Source: Gordonia sp. X0973 (lineage in GTDB: Bacteria > Actinomycetota > Actinomycetes > Mycobacteriales > Mycobacteriaceae). From it: a stretch of DNA of 64,000 bases. Under the pieces are notes generated by a model, which saw only the letters and a program-made list of their open reading frames with translations, was not told the DNA's origin and did no database searches. Each line of letters begins with the position of its first letter. The first letter of the stretch is position 1. This document shows, one piece after another, positions 7,853-16,735 of this stretch. A program made the translations under genes and the position numbers. Location: positions 1,178,001 to 1,242,000 of the forward strand of contig NZ_CP054691.1 in assembly GCF_013348785.1 (NCBI RefSeq). The letters run 5' to 3'.

Positions 7853-10174
7853 TTACGCGTTGGCGGCCGGGCGCACCGCCTTCGCGGCGTCGACCATGTT
7901 GCGCAGCGACGCGGTGACCTCCTCGTTGCCGCGGGTCTTCAGACCGCAGTCCGGGTTGACCCACAGCCGCTGGGCCGGCACGGCCTTCAACGCGGCCTGC
8001 AGCGACGCCGTGATCTCGTCGGTCGACGGGACGCGCGGGCTGTGGATGTCGTAGACACCCGGGCCCACACCGTTGGCGAAGCCGACGGCGTTGAGGTCGT
8101 CGAGGACCTCCATCGCCGAGCGGGCCGCCTCGATCGAGGTGACGTCGGCGTCCAGATCCGCGATCGCGCCGATGACCTCGCCGAACTCCGAGTAGCACAG
8201 GTGCGTGTGGATCTGGGTCGTGTCCTCGACGCCGGCCGTCGACAGGCGGAAGGCGTCGACCGCCCAGCGCAGGTACTCCGGCTTGTCGGCGTCGCGCAGC
8301 GGCAGCAACTCGCGCAGCGCGGGCTCGTCGACCTGGATGACGCCGATACCGGCCTTCTCCAGGTCCACGGTCTCGTCGCGGATCGCCAGGGCGATCTGGT
8401 TGGCCGAGTCCTTCTCCGGCTGGTCGTCGCGGACGAACGACCACGCGAGGATCGTCACCGGGCCGGTGAGCATGCCCTTGACCGGCTTCTCGGTCTTGGA
8501 CTGCGCGTAGGTGATCCAGTCGACGGTCATCGGCGTCTGACGCACGACGTCGCCGAAGAGGATCGGCGGGCGCACGCAGCGGGTGCCGTAGGACTGCACC
8601 CAGCCGTTCTGGGTGGCGAAGAAGCCGTCGAGTTGCTCGGCGAAGTACTGCACCATGTCGTTTCGCTCGGGCTCGCCGTGCACCAGCACGTCCAGACCCA
8701 ACTGCTCCTGCAGCTCGATCACGCCGTCGATCTCGGCCTTCATGCGACGGGTGTACTCCGCGTCGTCGATCTCGCCGGTGCGCAGGGCGGCACGGGCCTT
8801 GCGGATCTCACCGGTCTGCGGGTACGAACCGATCGTCGTCGTCGGCAGCAGCGGCAGGTTCAGCCGCTCCTGCTGGGCGGCCAGCCGGGCCGAGCTCTCG
8901 CCACGGGCGAGTTCGTCCTCGGTGACTGCGGTCAGGCGGTCCCGGACGGCGGCGACCTTCACCCGGGGATCGGTGGCGCGGATGGCCAATGCGGCCGCGC
9001 TCGCTTCGAAGCGGTCGGCGACGGCGTCGCGGCCGCGGTTCAACGCGGTCGCGAGTGTCGCGACCTCGACGAACTTCTCCGCGGCGAAGGCGAGCCAGCC
9101 GCGCAGGTTGTCGTCGAGCTCGGTCTCCGGCTCCAGCGAATACGGCACGTGCAACGTCGAGCACGACGTCGAGACGGCCACCGCGCGCGCCGAGCCCAGC
9201 AGCGTGCCGAGGGTGGCCAGCGCCGCGTCGAGGTCGGTGCGCCAGATGTTGCGGCCGTTGACGACGCCGGCGACCAGCAGCTTCGACGACAGTGCGGGCA
9301 CCGCTGCGACGGTGTCGGCGCTGCCGTACACCAGGTCGACGCCGATGGCCTCGACGTCGGTGTGCGCGAGTGCGGACAGCACCTGTGCGCCCGGATCGCC
9401 GAAGTAGGTGTTCACGAAGATCGCGGGACGGTTCGAGACGCCGGAGAGACGCTGGTAGACCGATCCGGCGACCTCGGCGGCGGTCGCCACGCCGTCGGCG
9501 TTGTCGACGATGTCGGTGCACAGCACCGGCTCGTCGATCTGCACCCACTTGACGCCCGCTGCGGCAAGTTCGCCCAGCAGCTGTTCGTAGACCTCGACGA
9601 CCTCGTCGATGCGGTCGAACGGCGCGGTCTCGTCAGTCGACTTCGCCAGACCAAGGAAGGTGATCGGACCGATGACGACCGGACGCGCGTCGACGCCCAG
9701 GTTGGCGGCCTCGGACCATTCGGCGAGCACCTTCGACGCGTCGAGGCGGTAGGTCGTCTGCGCCGACAGCTCCGGGACCAGGTAGTGGTAGTTCGTGTCG
9801 AACCACTTGGTCATCTCCAGCGGCGTCAGCTCGGCGGTGCCGCGCGCGGCCGCGAAATAGCGGTTCAGATCGTCGTCGACCGACGCGAAGCGCGGCGCGA
9901 GGGCGCCCAGCATGATCGCGGTGTCGAGCATCTGGTCGTAGTAGGAGAAGGTGTTGACCGGGATCGAGTCGAATCCGGCGTCGCGCAGCGAACGGGCGGT
10001 GTCGCCGCGCAGCGAGGCGGCGACCGCTTCGAGCGACGCGCGGTCGGTGTTGCCCTTCCAATAGCCTTCGATGGCCCGCTTCAGCTCACGGTTCGGGCCG
10101 ATGCGGGCGGTGCCGCCGACGGTGGCGGTGAAATCGGGTGCCCGGTTGGTGGTGGGGGTGGTGTCCGAGGACAT
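7853..10174 (-). CDS. metE: Cobalamin-independent methionine synthase
   Basis: 5-methyltetrahydropteroyltriglutamate-homocysteine methyltransferase, the last step of methionine synthesis without B12. The 773 residues give the full two-barrel protein. Zinc and homocysteine ligands of the C-terminal barrel are visible: HLC in [10 protein letters not shown], a Glu in the following SIEAAR, and Cys in [10 protein letters not shown]. The N-terminal barrel has the folate-binding start near SYPRIG-type sequence, here diverged to [11 protein letters not shown]. Start ATG 10174 with AGGAGC upstream. It is monocistronic between a terminator at 7802 and a cobalamin riboswitch leader at 10352-10515. Repression by B12 implies that the genome also has a B12-dependent metH. 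Confidence 0.97.
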   Translation of the reverse strand: MSSDTTPTTNRAPDFTATVGGTARIGPNRELKRAIEGYWKGNTDRASLEAVAASLRGDTARSLRDAGFDSIPVNTFSYYDQMLDTAIMLGALAPRFASVDDDLNRYFAAARGTAELTPLEMTKWFDTNYHYLVPELSAQTTYRLDASKVLAEWSEAANLGVDARPVVIGPITFLGLAKSTDETAPFDRIDEVVEVYEQLLGELAAAGVKWVQIDEPVLCTDIVDNADGVATAAEVAGSVYQRLSGVSNRPAIFVNTYFGDPGAQVLSALAHTDVEAIGVDLVYGSADTVAAVPALSSKLLVAGVVNGRNIWRTDLDAALATLGTLLGSARAVAVSTSCSTLHVPYSLEPETELDDNLRGWLAFAAEKFVEVATLATALNRGRDAVADRFEASAAALAIRATDPRVKVAAVRDRLTAVTEDELARGESSARLAAQQERLNLPLLPTTTIGSYPQTGEIRKARAALRTGEIDDAEYTRRMKAEIDGVIELQEQLGLDVLVHGEPERNDMVQYFAEQLDGFFATQNGWVQSYGTRCVRPPILFGDVVRQTPMTVDWITYAQSKTEKPVKGMLTGPVTILAWSFVRDDQPEKDSANQIALAIRDETVDLEKAGIGVIQVDEPALRELLPLRDADKPEYLRWAVDAFRLSTAGVEDTTQIHTHLCYSEFGEVIGAIADLDADVTSIEAARSAMEVLDDLNAVGFANGVGPGVYDIHSPRVPSTDEITASLQAALKAVPAQRLWVNPDCGLKTRGNEEVTASLRNMVDAAKAVRPAANA

Positions 10175-10326
10175 GTCTCGTGCTGCTCCTGATGTGGTTC
10201 CAACGGTTCACCACCCGCAGGGCGCAAAAGGGCGACGGCGCGGCGGCGGCGCCCACAGAATTCAGGAGCCGGTACTTCCGCGCGTTTCGTCGACCCGTGC
10301 GCCCAGATCCTCGAGGCGATGAGCCA

Positions 10327-10347
10327 CCCGGGCACGGCGTGCCCGGG
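10327..10347 (-). promoter_or_regulatory. Hairpin of the metE riboswitch expression platform
   Basis: CCCGGGCAC-loop-GTGCCCGGG, a perfect 9-bp stem, starts only a few bases after the 3' conserved end of the cobalamin aptamer in the direction of transcription. It could be an early terminator or part of an anti-sequestering switch. The metE start is still about 150 nt away, which favours termination over direct masking of the ribosome site. Confidence 0.55.
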
Positions 10348-10351
10348 ACAA

Positions 10352-10515
10352 TTGGCAGGTCTTCGGACTCATCGGCGCGCGGCGCGTAGCGCCACACCTA
10401 GTGACTGTCGCTTCCCAGGCCGGGGCCCAGTGCGTTGACAGTGGTCGTTCCGATATACCGCTGCGGGGTCAGTTCCGGATTCCCACCGGATTCCCTCTCG
10501 TCGCCGGGCGGACAC
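10352..10515 (-). ncRNA. Cobalamin (B12) riboswitch upstream of metE
   Basis: On the minus strand the conserved order is present: GGGAATCCGGTGGGAATCCG, then ACTGACCCCGCAGC, then GTGTGGCGC and the closing GTCCGAAGACCTGCC box. These are the hallmarks of the AdoCbl-class aptamer. It occupies the 5' leader of metE, so cobalamin binding should turn off the B12-independent enzyme. The leader is about 340 nt in all; between the hairpin at 10327 and the metE start I see no open frame or further motif. Confidence 0.93.
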
Positions 10516-10664
10516 GCCGATTCAGGCGCGTGCGAAGGGCGACTCGGCAGACGACTCGCGGGCCAGGGGCTCCTCATACCCGCGGGTCGTCGGGACCAAT
10601 TGCACCCCCATCTTATCCTGCACCGATCGATGCGACGGTCGGCACGTCGTCGAGCCAAGGCAAA

Positions 10665-10702
10665 GCCGCGGTCGTGGGCGCATACCCGTCCACGACCGCG
10701 GC
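10665..10702 (-). terminator. Hairpin terminator after the ABC permease gene
   Basis: GCCGCGGTCGTGG and its exact complement form a 13-bp stem around a 12-nt loop, 5 nt beyond the stop of the permease gene. It separates the ABC operon from the metE riboswitch leader that begins at about 10515. Confidence 0.75.
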
Positions 10703-10706
10703 CCCG

Positions 10707-11495
10707 TCACACCGAGCGCCGGTACACGCGGAAGGCGAGTGTCGCCAGGCAGGCCATAACCACCGACAGCCCGGCCAGCAGCCCGAGATGGCTCCAGATC
10801 GAAGCCCAGTCCGGTGTTGCCTGCACGGCCTCCCGACCTGAGCGCACCGCCCATTCGAACGGATTGAACCGGGCGATGTCGGACACCCAGCGCGGGGCTA
10901 GACGGGTATCCATGATTGCCGAACTCAAGAACATCAGCGGGAACGCGAGAATCTGCGAGATGCCGATCAGTGCCGTCTGCTCCCGAGTGAGCAGTGCAAC
11001 GGCATCGGAGAACGCGCCGAACACGAAGGTCAACAGGACTGCGGCGAGTACCAGCACGGTGAGGCCGACGATGCCTCCGGCAAAGCGCGCTCCGGCCAAC
11101 CAGGCGACGCCGACCACCACCAACGTCTGCACGACCGTGAGGACCGCCTGATAGAGCAGGGTGGCGACGATCAGTGCCCCGCGACTGGTGGGCGAAGTCA
11201 GGAAGCGGTCCATCACGCCGCGGCTCATGTCGTCGATATACGAGGTGCCGGTCCAGGCGCTGCCGAAGAGCGCCATCATCATCACGATGCCGGGCGTCAG
11301 GAACACCAGGTAGTCGTCGCCGCCGCTGAATCCTGGGATGTCCACGACGGATTTGAACAACTGTCCGAAGAGCAACAGCCAGATGATCGGCTGGACCAGA
11401 TTCATCACGAGATAGACGGGCATCCGGACGAAGGCGCGCAGTTGTCGCTCGGCGAGCAGCAGGGTGTGGCTGATCGCGGTTGACGGCCCGGTCAT
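10707..11495 (-). CDS. ABC-2 type permease (drug/daunorubicin exporter family)
   Basis: A 262-residue membrane subunit of a two-gene exporter, with about six membrane segments and the ABC-2 signature region RGVMDRFLTSP. The start is ATG 11495, sharing one base with the ATPase stop (TGATG), which shows translational coupling; a longer frame upstream is only overlap. It resembles DrrB-like permeases that work with DrrA-like ATPases to move hydrophobic drugs or lipids outward. The substrate is unknown. A strong hairpin follows the gene. Confidence 0.88.
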   Translation of the reverse strand: MTGPSTAISHTLLLAERQLRAFVRMPVYLVMNLVQPIIWLLLFGQLFKSVVDIPGFSGGDDYLVFLTPGIVMMMALFGSAWTGTSYIDDMSRGVMDRFLTSPTSRGALIVATLLYQAVLTVVQTLVVVGVAWLAGARFAGGIVGLTVLVLAAVLLTFVFGAFSDAVALLTREQTALIGISQILAFPLMFLSSAIMDTRLAPRWVSDIARFNPFEWAVRSGREAVQATPDWASIWSHLGLLAGLSVVMACLATLAFRVYRRSV

Positions 11496-12499
11496 CACAG
11501 CGCTCCTTCGGCGGCGGCGAAGCTCCGGCCGGTGTGCCACAGATAGACGTCGTCAAGGCTCGGGCGGGCCACGGTCGCCGACGCGACGGGGATGCCGGTC
11601 TCGTCGAAGGCGGTGAGTACCCGTGGCAGAGCCCGGGCGCCCGCATCGGCGCGGCCACGCAGCACCAGGCCCTCACGGGTGACTCCAGTGATCCCGTCGA
11701 GATCGGCCATGACGGCGAGGGCTCTGGAGATTCCGGCGGGCTCGACTTGCGCGTCCAGCTCCACGGTTACCGAATCGCCGTGCAGGCCGCTCTTGAGTGA
11801 TTCGGGCGTGCCCTCGGCGACGACGCGGCCGTGGTCGATGATTGCCAGCCGTGAGGCCAGACGATCTGCCTCCTCCAGGTAGTGGGTCGTCAACAGCACC
11901 GTCATCTGTTCGATGTGCGCCATCGCTTCCAACTCGGCCCACATTTCGGCCCGCGCCTCGGGATCGAGTCCGGTCGTCGGCTCGTCGAGAAACAACACCT
12001 GGGGACGGTGCACGAGTCCGATCGCGACGTCGAGCTTGCGGGCCATCCCGCCGGAATATCCTTTCACCAGGCGATCGGCGGCGTCGGCGAGCGAGAACCG
12101 CTGCAGCAGTTCGTTTGCACGATCTCTGGCGTCGGTCCTGCCCATTCCCTGTAGACGAGCGGCGAGTACGAGGTTCTCGCGTCCGGTCGCCATCGGATCG
12201 GCGACCGCCTTCTGTGCGACCAGGCCGATGGCGCGTCGCACCCGCTCGGGATGGCGACCCACGTCGATCCCGGCTACTTCGGCGTGGCCCGAGTCGGCTT
12301 GGGACAGCGTCGCGAGGATCTTCACCGTGGTGGACTTGCCCGCGCCGTTGGGGCCGAGCAGACCGAAGATCGTTCCTGCCTGCACGCGCAGGCTCAGTCC
12401 GTCGAGCGCGGTCAGTCGTGGTGCGCCGCGGGCGCCGGGATAGGTCTTGCTCAGGTCGTCGGCTCGGATGCCGAGGCGATCGGGGGCGATGGTGACCAT
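11495..12499 (-). CDS. ABC transporter ATPase, DrrA-like
   Basis: A 334-residue nucleotide-binding subunit. Walker A GPNGAGKST is at residues 49-57, the signature YSGGM at about 147, and Walker B LFLDEPTTGLDP just after, followed by the C-terminal extension typical of daunorubicin-resistance ATPases. ATG 12499 is chosen because GAAGGAG sits 7 nt upstream; an earlier ATG at 12526 has no such site. It is coupled to the permease gene at 11495. The PadR/membrane-protein pair upstream (12650-13946) is on the same strand but separated by a hairpin. Confidence 0.92.
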   Translation of the reverse strand: MVTIAPDRLGIRADDLSKTYPGARGAPRLTALDGLSLRVQAGTIFGLLGPNGAGKSTTVKILATLSQADSGHAEVAGIDVGRHPERVRRAIGLVAQKAVADPMATGRENLVLAARLQGMGRTDARDRANELLQRFSLADAADRLVKGYSGGMARKLDVAIGLVHRPQVLFLDEPTTGLDPEARAEMWAELEAMAHIEQMTVLLTTHYLEEADRLASRLAIIDHGRVVAEGTPESLKSGLHGDSVTVELDAQVEPAGISRALAVMADLDGITGVTREGLVLRGRADAGARALPRVLTAFDETGIPVASATVARPSLDDVYLWHTGRSFAAAEGAL

Positions 12500-12608
12500 C
12501 GTGGTACTCCTTCGGTTGAGGAGCATCCCGGTGGAGCTGCACGATACGATCGGTGTGGGCCTTGATCGCTGCTCACGCAGCCCCGCTTGCGGGAGACTCA
12601 GGGTTGTC

Positions 12609-12640
12609 GGCGGTCCGGGTGTTGGCGCATCCGGGCCGCC
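12609..12640 (-). terminator. Hairpin after the PadR-linked membrane gene
   Basis: GGCGGTCCGG pairs with CCGGGCCGCC (10 bp including one G-U pair) around a 12-nt loop, beginning 10 nt past the stop at 12650. The remaining bases up to the ABC ATPase (12500-12608) show no gene; they would hold that operon's promoter. Confidence 0.55.
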
Positions 12641-12649
12641 GCTTACTAC

Positions 12650-13570
12650 TCAGGGCACGGGCCCCGACGACCCGTCGCCGCCCGGAAAGTTCATCCGGGC
12701 CAGCAATAGGAAGAATGTGGCGACGGTTGCGACGATGGCCAGCCATGACCAGCGGAAGCCGACTCCGAGGCTCAGTGCGACGAAGGCCGCGATCCCGACG
12801 GTCACCAGGGTCATCGTGTAGATGCCGAACCGGGCTGCGGCGGCGGGGTCCTGGGTGAACCGATCGGTGCCGGCGACGTCACGGCTCGCCTCGAGGACCC
12901 ACGCCTTGCTGCGGTTGGTCTGGGTGAGGCCGCACCACGCCAGGCCGGCGACTCCGGCGATCAGCAACACGCCGGCGACGATTGCGAGGGCGAGGACGTC
13001 GCGGTGGAACGCGTAGGTTGCGGCGAGTGCGCATCCAGCCGCAGCCAAGCCGCTGGCGACACCCCACGCGATCGCGCGATCGCGCGGCGCGGGGTAGTGG
13101 ATCGTCGTCTCCTGGCGCAACGCGTCGGCGGTGGCCGCGGCGACGACGGCTCCGAGCATCACGGCGGCGGCGATCATCGGCCACAGCGCGGTCCCGGTCA
13201 CCCGCATGGCGCCCAGCACCAGGACCACGAGGGCCACGCCCCCGGCAATGCAGAGCAGAGCCGTCCGGAGGATGTACCGCTGATCCGGTCGAACCCGTTG
13301 ACGTGCCCAGGTCGACGCGGCGCGCGACCCCGGGTTATCTGCTCCGCGATCGTCGGCGACGACCGTGTCGATCAGCGCCGGGATGTCGCCGAGTTCGTCG
13401 AAGGCCATCTGCGCGGCAGCCGATGCCTCGGCGCCCCCGGACTCCAGTTCGGCGCTGCGAGCGATCAGACTGGCCCGCAACTCCTCCTTGAGGTCCTGCA
13501 GGTCGGGGGTCATCGCAGTATCGGCAAAGGCGCGGTCCAACAACACGTGGATGGTCGGCTCAATGGTCAT
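12650..13570 (-). CDS. PadR-coupled membrane protein with N-terminal HAAS-like domain
   Basis: 306 residues. The N-terminal 90 or so are soluble and helical (PDLQDLKEELRASLIARSAEL then FDELGDIPALIDTV), like the HAAS/DUF1700-type domain often encoded next to PadR genes. About six hydrophobic segments follow. ATG 13570 lies inside the 3' end of the padR gene, a translational coupling overlap of 11 nt. The family is thought to receive or give a signal in membrane stress or antibiotic response. No enzymatic motif is seen. Neighbouring DrrAB-like genes suggest a common response, but this is inference. Confidence 0.7.
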   Translation of the reverse strand: MTIEPTIHVLLDRAFADTAMTPDLQDLKEELRASLIARSAELESGGAEASAAAQMAFDELGDIPALIDTVVADDRGADNPGSRAASTWARQRVRPDQRYILRTALLCIAGGVALVVLVLGAMRVTGTALWPMIAAAVMLGAVVAAATADALRQETTIHYPAPRDRAIAWGVASGLAAAGCALAATYAFHRDVLALAIVAGVLLIAGVAGLAWCGLTQTNRSKAWVLEASRDVAGTDRFTQDPAAAARFGIYTMTLVTVGIAAFVALSLGVGFRWSWLAIVATVATFFLLLARMNFPGGDGSSGPVP

Positions 13571-13946
13571 CGTCGCTCCTAGGGGAGGGGAGGTCGAGAA
13601 GGGTGTTGATGATGCGCTCGGTGACCTGCCAGGCTGTGACGTTGCGCTGGTAGACCGCACGGCCGGCATCGGTGATCCGGTAGTACTTGCGACGCCCGCC
13701 CTGGCTCTCTTCACCCCAGTAGGCCTCGACCAGGCCGTCGCGCACGAGGCGGCGGAAGGTCGCGTACAACGTGGCCTCTTTGATCTCGGCGGCACCGCCG
13801 GCGGCGTCGCGAATCGTCTTGTGGATTTCGAAGCCGTAGCGATCGGTGGTGCGCAGGACGCCGAGCACGATCGTGTCGGTGTGCCCGCGCAGCAGATCGG
13901 CGGCGAACGCGTCGCCGCCGATCTCGGGTGTCCGATTGCCGCTCAC
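13560..13946 (-). CDS. PadR-family transcriptional repressor
   Basis: 128 residues with the PadR winged helix: GHTDTIVLGVLRTTDRYGFEI, then ATLYATFRRLVRDGLVEAYW, and the basic wing GGRRKYYRIT. The C-terminal helix is short, so it belongs to the small PadR subfamily. The start GTG 13946 is close to an imperfect AT-rich palindrome (13951-13973) that is the likely operator, and the transcript may be nearly leaderless. It overlaps the next gene, which encodes its probable membrane partner. Confidence 0.88.
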   Translation of the reverse strand: MSGNRTPEIGGDAFAADLLRGHTDTIVLGVLRTTDRYGFEIHKTIRDAAGGAAEIKEATLYATFRRLVRDGLVEAYWGEESQGGRRKYYRITDAGRAVYQRNVTAWQVTERIINTLLDLPSPRSDDDH

Positions 13947-13950
13947 CCAT

Positions 13951-13973
13951 ATTACTGTATCAGATCTAGTAAT
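13951..13973 (-). promoter_or_regulatory. Palindromic operator of the padR gene
   Basis: ATTACT-N11-AGTAAT lies 5 nt before the GTG start, in the 30-nt gap after the acyltransferase gene. It stands out as AT-rich in very GC-rich DNA. Autorepression by PadR is the simplest reading. Confidence 0.5.
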
Positions 13974-13976
13974 AGA

Positions 13977-15344
13977 TCAGGAACAGTGCGCCGAACCCAG
14001 AACCCGGGCGACGACGAGCGCGCCGACGAAGCCGAGCAACGCGCACCAGCCGGCCGGGGTGCCCAGGCTCATCTTGGCCATCACCAGGATCGAGATGCCG
14101 GCCAGGCAGACCAGGACGCCCATCGCCGTCGACCGGGCACCCGTGGCGCGCACGCCCTCGTCCCACCACGGCAGCCGACGGTGCTCGGCGGGCAGCAGCA
14201 GCACGAACAGCAGTGACATCACACCGGCGAACAGCCCGGCGCGCACGGCCATCAGCAGCCAGAAGTCGTGCTGCCCGTAGGGCGAGTAGGCGTCGAGGCC
14301 GACGACGTGCAGCGCGAGGATGGTCGCGACGATGGCCGGGATATGCCACAGGTACAGCGTCATCGCGCCGCCGTTGCCGATCGCGGTCCACCGCCACACC
14401 CGCGGGCGCTGAGCCCACCGTCGGATGGACCCGGCGGCCGCGACGAAGAGCAGGCTCATCCACACGCAGTGCAAGCCGAGGACCAGTGTGGGCGGGGTGA
14501 CGTTGGAGAGCTTCTCGTCACCGGTGACCACGAGGGACACCTCGTACGGGCCGACGACGACGAGGAGGGCGTTCACCGCGAGGGCGGCGGCGGCAATGCC
14601 CAGCGCCCATGTCGTGGTGATGGCGCGACGCGCGTAGCCGACGCCGATCACCGCCGGGATCAGCCACACGGCAAGGAAGTTCGGCAGGCCGTAGGCGATG
14701 ACGCCGTAGTGGATGCGCGCGGCGTCGCACACCGCGGCAACCGTCAGCAGGGCGACGACGAGACCGGCGTAGGCACCGGGACGCGTCAGACGCGTCACGG
14801 CCGGCACGCAGGCGAGGATCACGAGGTACACGCCGATGAACCACAGCAGGGCGACGCACTGCTCACCGAGCCGGGCGGCCGTCGTCGGTCCGGCGATCAG
14901 GGCGGTGGCGCCGAGTGCCGCACTCCACGCGGCGAGGTACCAGAACACCGGCCGGGCCAGGCGTTGCGACCGGGAGAACAACCAGGCTCCCCACGGCTGG
15001 TCGGCGCCGGGGCGGTCGAGGCCATAGGCGGCCGAGGCGGCGCCGGCGAGGAAGAACAGCGGCATGATCTGCAGCACCCACGTCAACGGCTGTAGGGCGG
15101 GCATGGTGCCGAGGAGATTGCCGACCTGCAGGTGCGAAGCCGTGATGGTCGCCAGGACGAAGGTGCAGTGACCGAACATGACCACGAGCAAGCTGACGAT
15201 GCGGGCCACGTCGACTGCGCGATCGCGTTCGGCTGGAGTGCCGGCGGCGACACGGTCGGCAGAGGGGAACATGCGGCGCAGCAGCGGTGCCGCGCCGCGC
15301 GCGGGACGGTCGGAGACGGACGGGGGGAGATTATCGAGGCTCAT
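13977..15344 (-). CDS. Integral membrane acyltransferase 3 family protein
   Basis: 455 residues, about ten membrane segments. The family marks are the early RDRAVDVARIVSLLVVMFGH region, with the conserved Arg and His, and later WHIPA. Such proteins transfer acyl groups to extracytoplasmic sugars or lipids. The acceptor here is unknown. The N-terminal 40 residues are cytoplasmic and polar. It starts with ATG 15344 and is divergent from the AbiEi-like gene; the 100-nt gap between the two holds their promoters. Confidence 0.82.
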   Translation of the reverse strand: MSLDNLPPSVSDRPARGAAPLLRRMFPSADRVAAGTPAERDRAVDVARIVSLLVVMFGHCTFVLATITASHLQVGNLLGTMPALQPLTWVLQIMPLFFLAGAASAAYGLDRPGADQPWGAWLFSRSQRLARPVFWYLAAWSAALGATALIAGPTTAARLGEQCVALLWFIGVYLVILACVPAVTRLTRPGAYAGLVVALLTVAAVCDAARIHYGVIAYGLPNFLAVWLIPAVIGVGYARRAITTTWALGIAAAALAVNALLVVVGPYEVSLVVTGDEKLSNVTPPTLVLGLHCVWMSLLFVAAAGSIRRWAQRPRVWRWTAIGNGGAMTLYLWHIPAIVATILALHVVGLDAYSPYGQHDFWLLMAVRAGLFAGVMSLLFVLLLPAEHRRLPWWDEGVRATGARSTAMGVLVCLAGISILVMAKMSLGTPAGWCALLGFVGALVVARVLGSAHCS

Positions 15345-15445
15345 GGATATTGATCCTGCTGGTAGCGGGCGTTCCGGCGATGTGTGGATCTACTCAATTC
15401 CGGTAGGGGTTGCAACCGTTCGCGGCCCGCGTGCGTCCAATAGGT

Positions 15446-16450
15446 ATGACGACGATTCCGATCGATGCCGACGGCGCGGTGCGGCGACAGACCGTTCTGG
15501 CACACGGGCTCAGCGCCACCGTCCTGTACCGCGCCGTGGAGGCCGGCGACTTGCGCCGCATCGGGTCGGGGCTCTACGTCCCGGCCGGCGGTGTGCCGCC
15601 GGACGTGGCGCACCGGCTCATGCTCGGGCAGGTGGAGACCTCCGACGACGTGGTGATCAGCCACGCGTCGGCGGCGATCATGCACGGCCTGCCGATGCTC
15701 AAGCCCGATCTGCGCGACGTCCACCTGACGGTCTGCGCGCCGTCGGTCCGCGCGCCGTCCGAATTCCGGCGTGTCCACGTCGGGCTGCTGTTGTCCGACG
15801 AGGTGGTCGAGCTCGGCGGGCAGCGGGTGACCACGGTGGAGCGCACCGCCGTCGACGTGGCCGCCTCCTCGTCGATGGGGTTCGCCGGGGCACTGGCCGT
15901 GTTCGACGCGGCACTGCGGCGCGGGGCCGACCCAGCGGCGATGGCGCGCCTCGTCGGCCGGAGGAATTCCCGTGTCCTGCGCGCGGCCCTGAAATTCGGA
16001 TCCGCCCGCGCCGACGGGGTGGGGGAGTCCTGGTGTCGCGCCCAGCTCCTGGCCGCGGGGTTGCCCGCCCCGGCGCTCAAGCGCGCGGTGTTCGACGTGG
16101 GCGGATCACGTCTCGCCGTGCCGGATATGCAATGGGAGGACGTGTTGCTCGCCGAGTTCGACGGGGTCGCGCGCTACGAGCGGGTGCGCGTCAGCGGGGA
16201 CACGCGGCTGGGTGCGGCCTGGCGGGCGGTCGCGCGCGACGAGGGGCTGCGCCGCCGCGGGATCCGGGTGCTGCGCTGGACGTGGACCGACTTGGAGCGC
16301 AGAGACATCGCGCTGTCCTGCGGCCATTGGCTGCGCCGACTCGGGGCCGGCCGATCGCGGCGTGTCGGGGAGGCGGTCCGCGCGGTGGATCAGAGCGACT
16401 GCAGGAAGCGCTCGACAACGGGCAGCGCGTCGTCGAGGCTGCGCTGCTGA
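15446..16450 (+). CDS. AbiEi-like antitoxin/DUF559-type protein, orphan
   Basis: 334 residues. The N-terminal third resembles the AbiEi winged helix (TVLYRAVEAGDLRRIGSGLYVP). The C-terminal part resembles the Vsr/DUF559 nuclease-like fold: GESWCRAQLL, LLAEFDGVARYE, and the closing GIRVLRWTWTDL. The basic residue after the EFDG motif is Arg, not Lys. ATG 15446 is preceded by AATAGG; an ATG at 15410 lacks a site. No AbiEii toxin gene lies next to it, as is common for this large actinobacterial family. Its end overlaps the convergent gene at 16390 by about 60 nt. Confidence 0.65.
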   Translation: MTTIPIDADGAVRRQTVLAHGLSATVLYRAVEAGDLRRIGSGLYVPAGGVPPDVAHRLMLGQVETSDDVVISHASAAIMHGLPMLKPDLRDVHLTVCAPSVRAPSEFRRVHVGLLLSDEVVELGGQRVTTVERTAVDVAASSSMGFAGALAVFDAALRRGADPAAMARLVGRRNSRVLRAALKFGSARADGVGESWCRAQLLAAGLPAPALKRAVFDVGGSRLAVPDMQWEDVLLAEFDGVARYERVRVSGDTRLGAAWRAVARDEGLRRRGIRVLRWTWTDLERRDIALSCGHWLRRLGAGRSRRVGEAVRAVDQSDCRKRSTTGSASSRLRC

Positions 16451-16701
16451 CCGCTGCGGAACTGGCCCACCGGTGGCCCACCGGCGTCGGCGGTGATCAA
16501 CGACAGCAACTCGCCGGTCGTCGGTTCGCAGACCGCCCAGGTGAAGCGGGTCTCGCTCGCCCAGCCCGCATCCGCGCCGGCCACGAACGCGGCCGGGTCG
16601 TCGATGCCGAGGTCGGCGAGTGCGGGTACGTCGCTGACCCGGTCGTCGTCGCGCAGGGCGCGCAGGTACCACGCCCCGGCGTTGATCTCGACGGCTTCCA
16701 T
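16390..16701 (-). CDS. Short GNAT-like N-terminal fragment or small hypothetical protein
   Basis: 103 residues. The segment WYLRALRDDDRVSDVPALAD followed by FVAGADAGWASETRFTWAVC looks like the N-terminal half of a RimJ/RimL-type acetyltransferase, but the acetyl-CoA-binding half (Q/RxxGxG/A) is missing. It may be a stable domain on its own or a decayed remnant. It begins 34 nt after accA3 on the same strand, so it may be the last gene of that operon. The ribosome site is weak. Function not assigned. Confidence 0.45.
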   Translation of the reverse strand: MEAVEINAGAWYLRALRDDDRVSDVPALADLGIDDPAAFVAGADAGWASETRFTWAVCEPTTGELLSLITADAGGPPVGQFRSGQQRSLDDALPVVERFLQSL

Positions 16702-16735
16702 CGGGCGGTTGCGGTTGCGTGCTCCGGTGCCGGGG

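Noticed and set aside
7820-10192. A 790-codon open frame on the plus strand opposite metE
   Set aside because: Its translation is Val/Arg/Gly-rich low-quality sequence with no family signal. MetE on the other strand has full family identity. Long antisense frames are a by-product of high GC.
10175-10320. A leader peptide gene before metE
   Set aside because: Short frames exist but none has a ribosome site with methionine-rich or conserved content; the riboswitch explains the leader.
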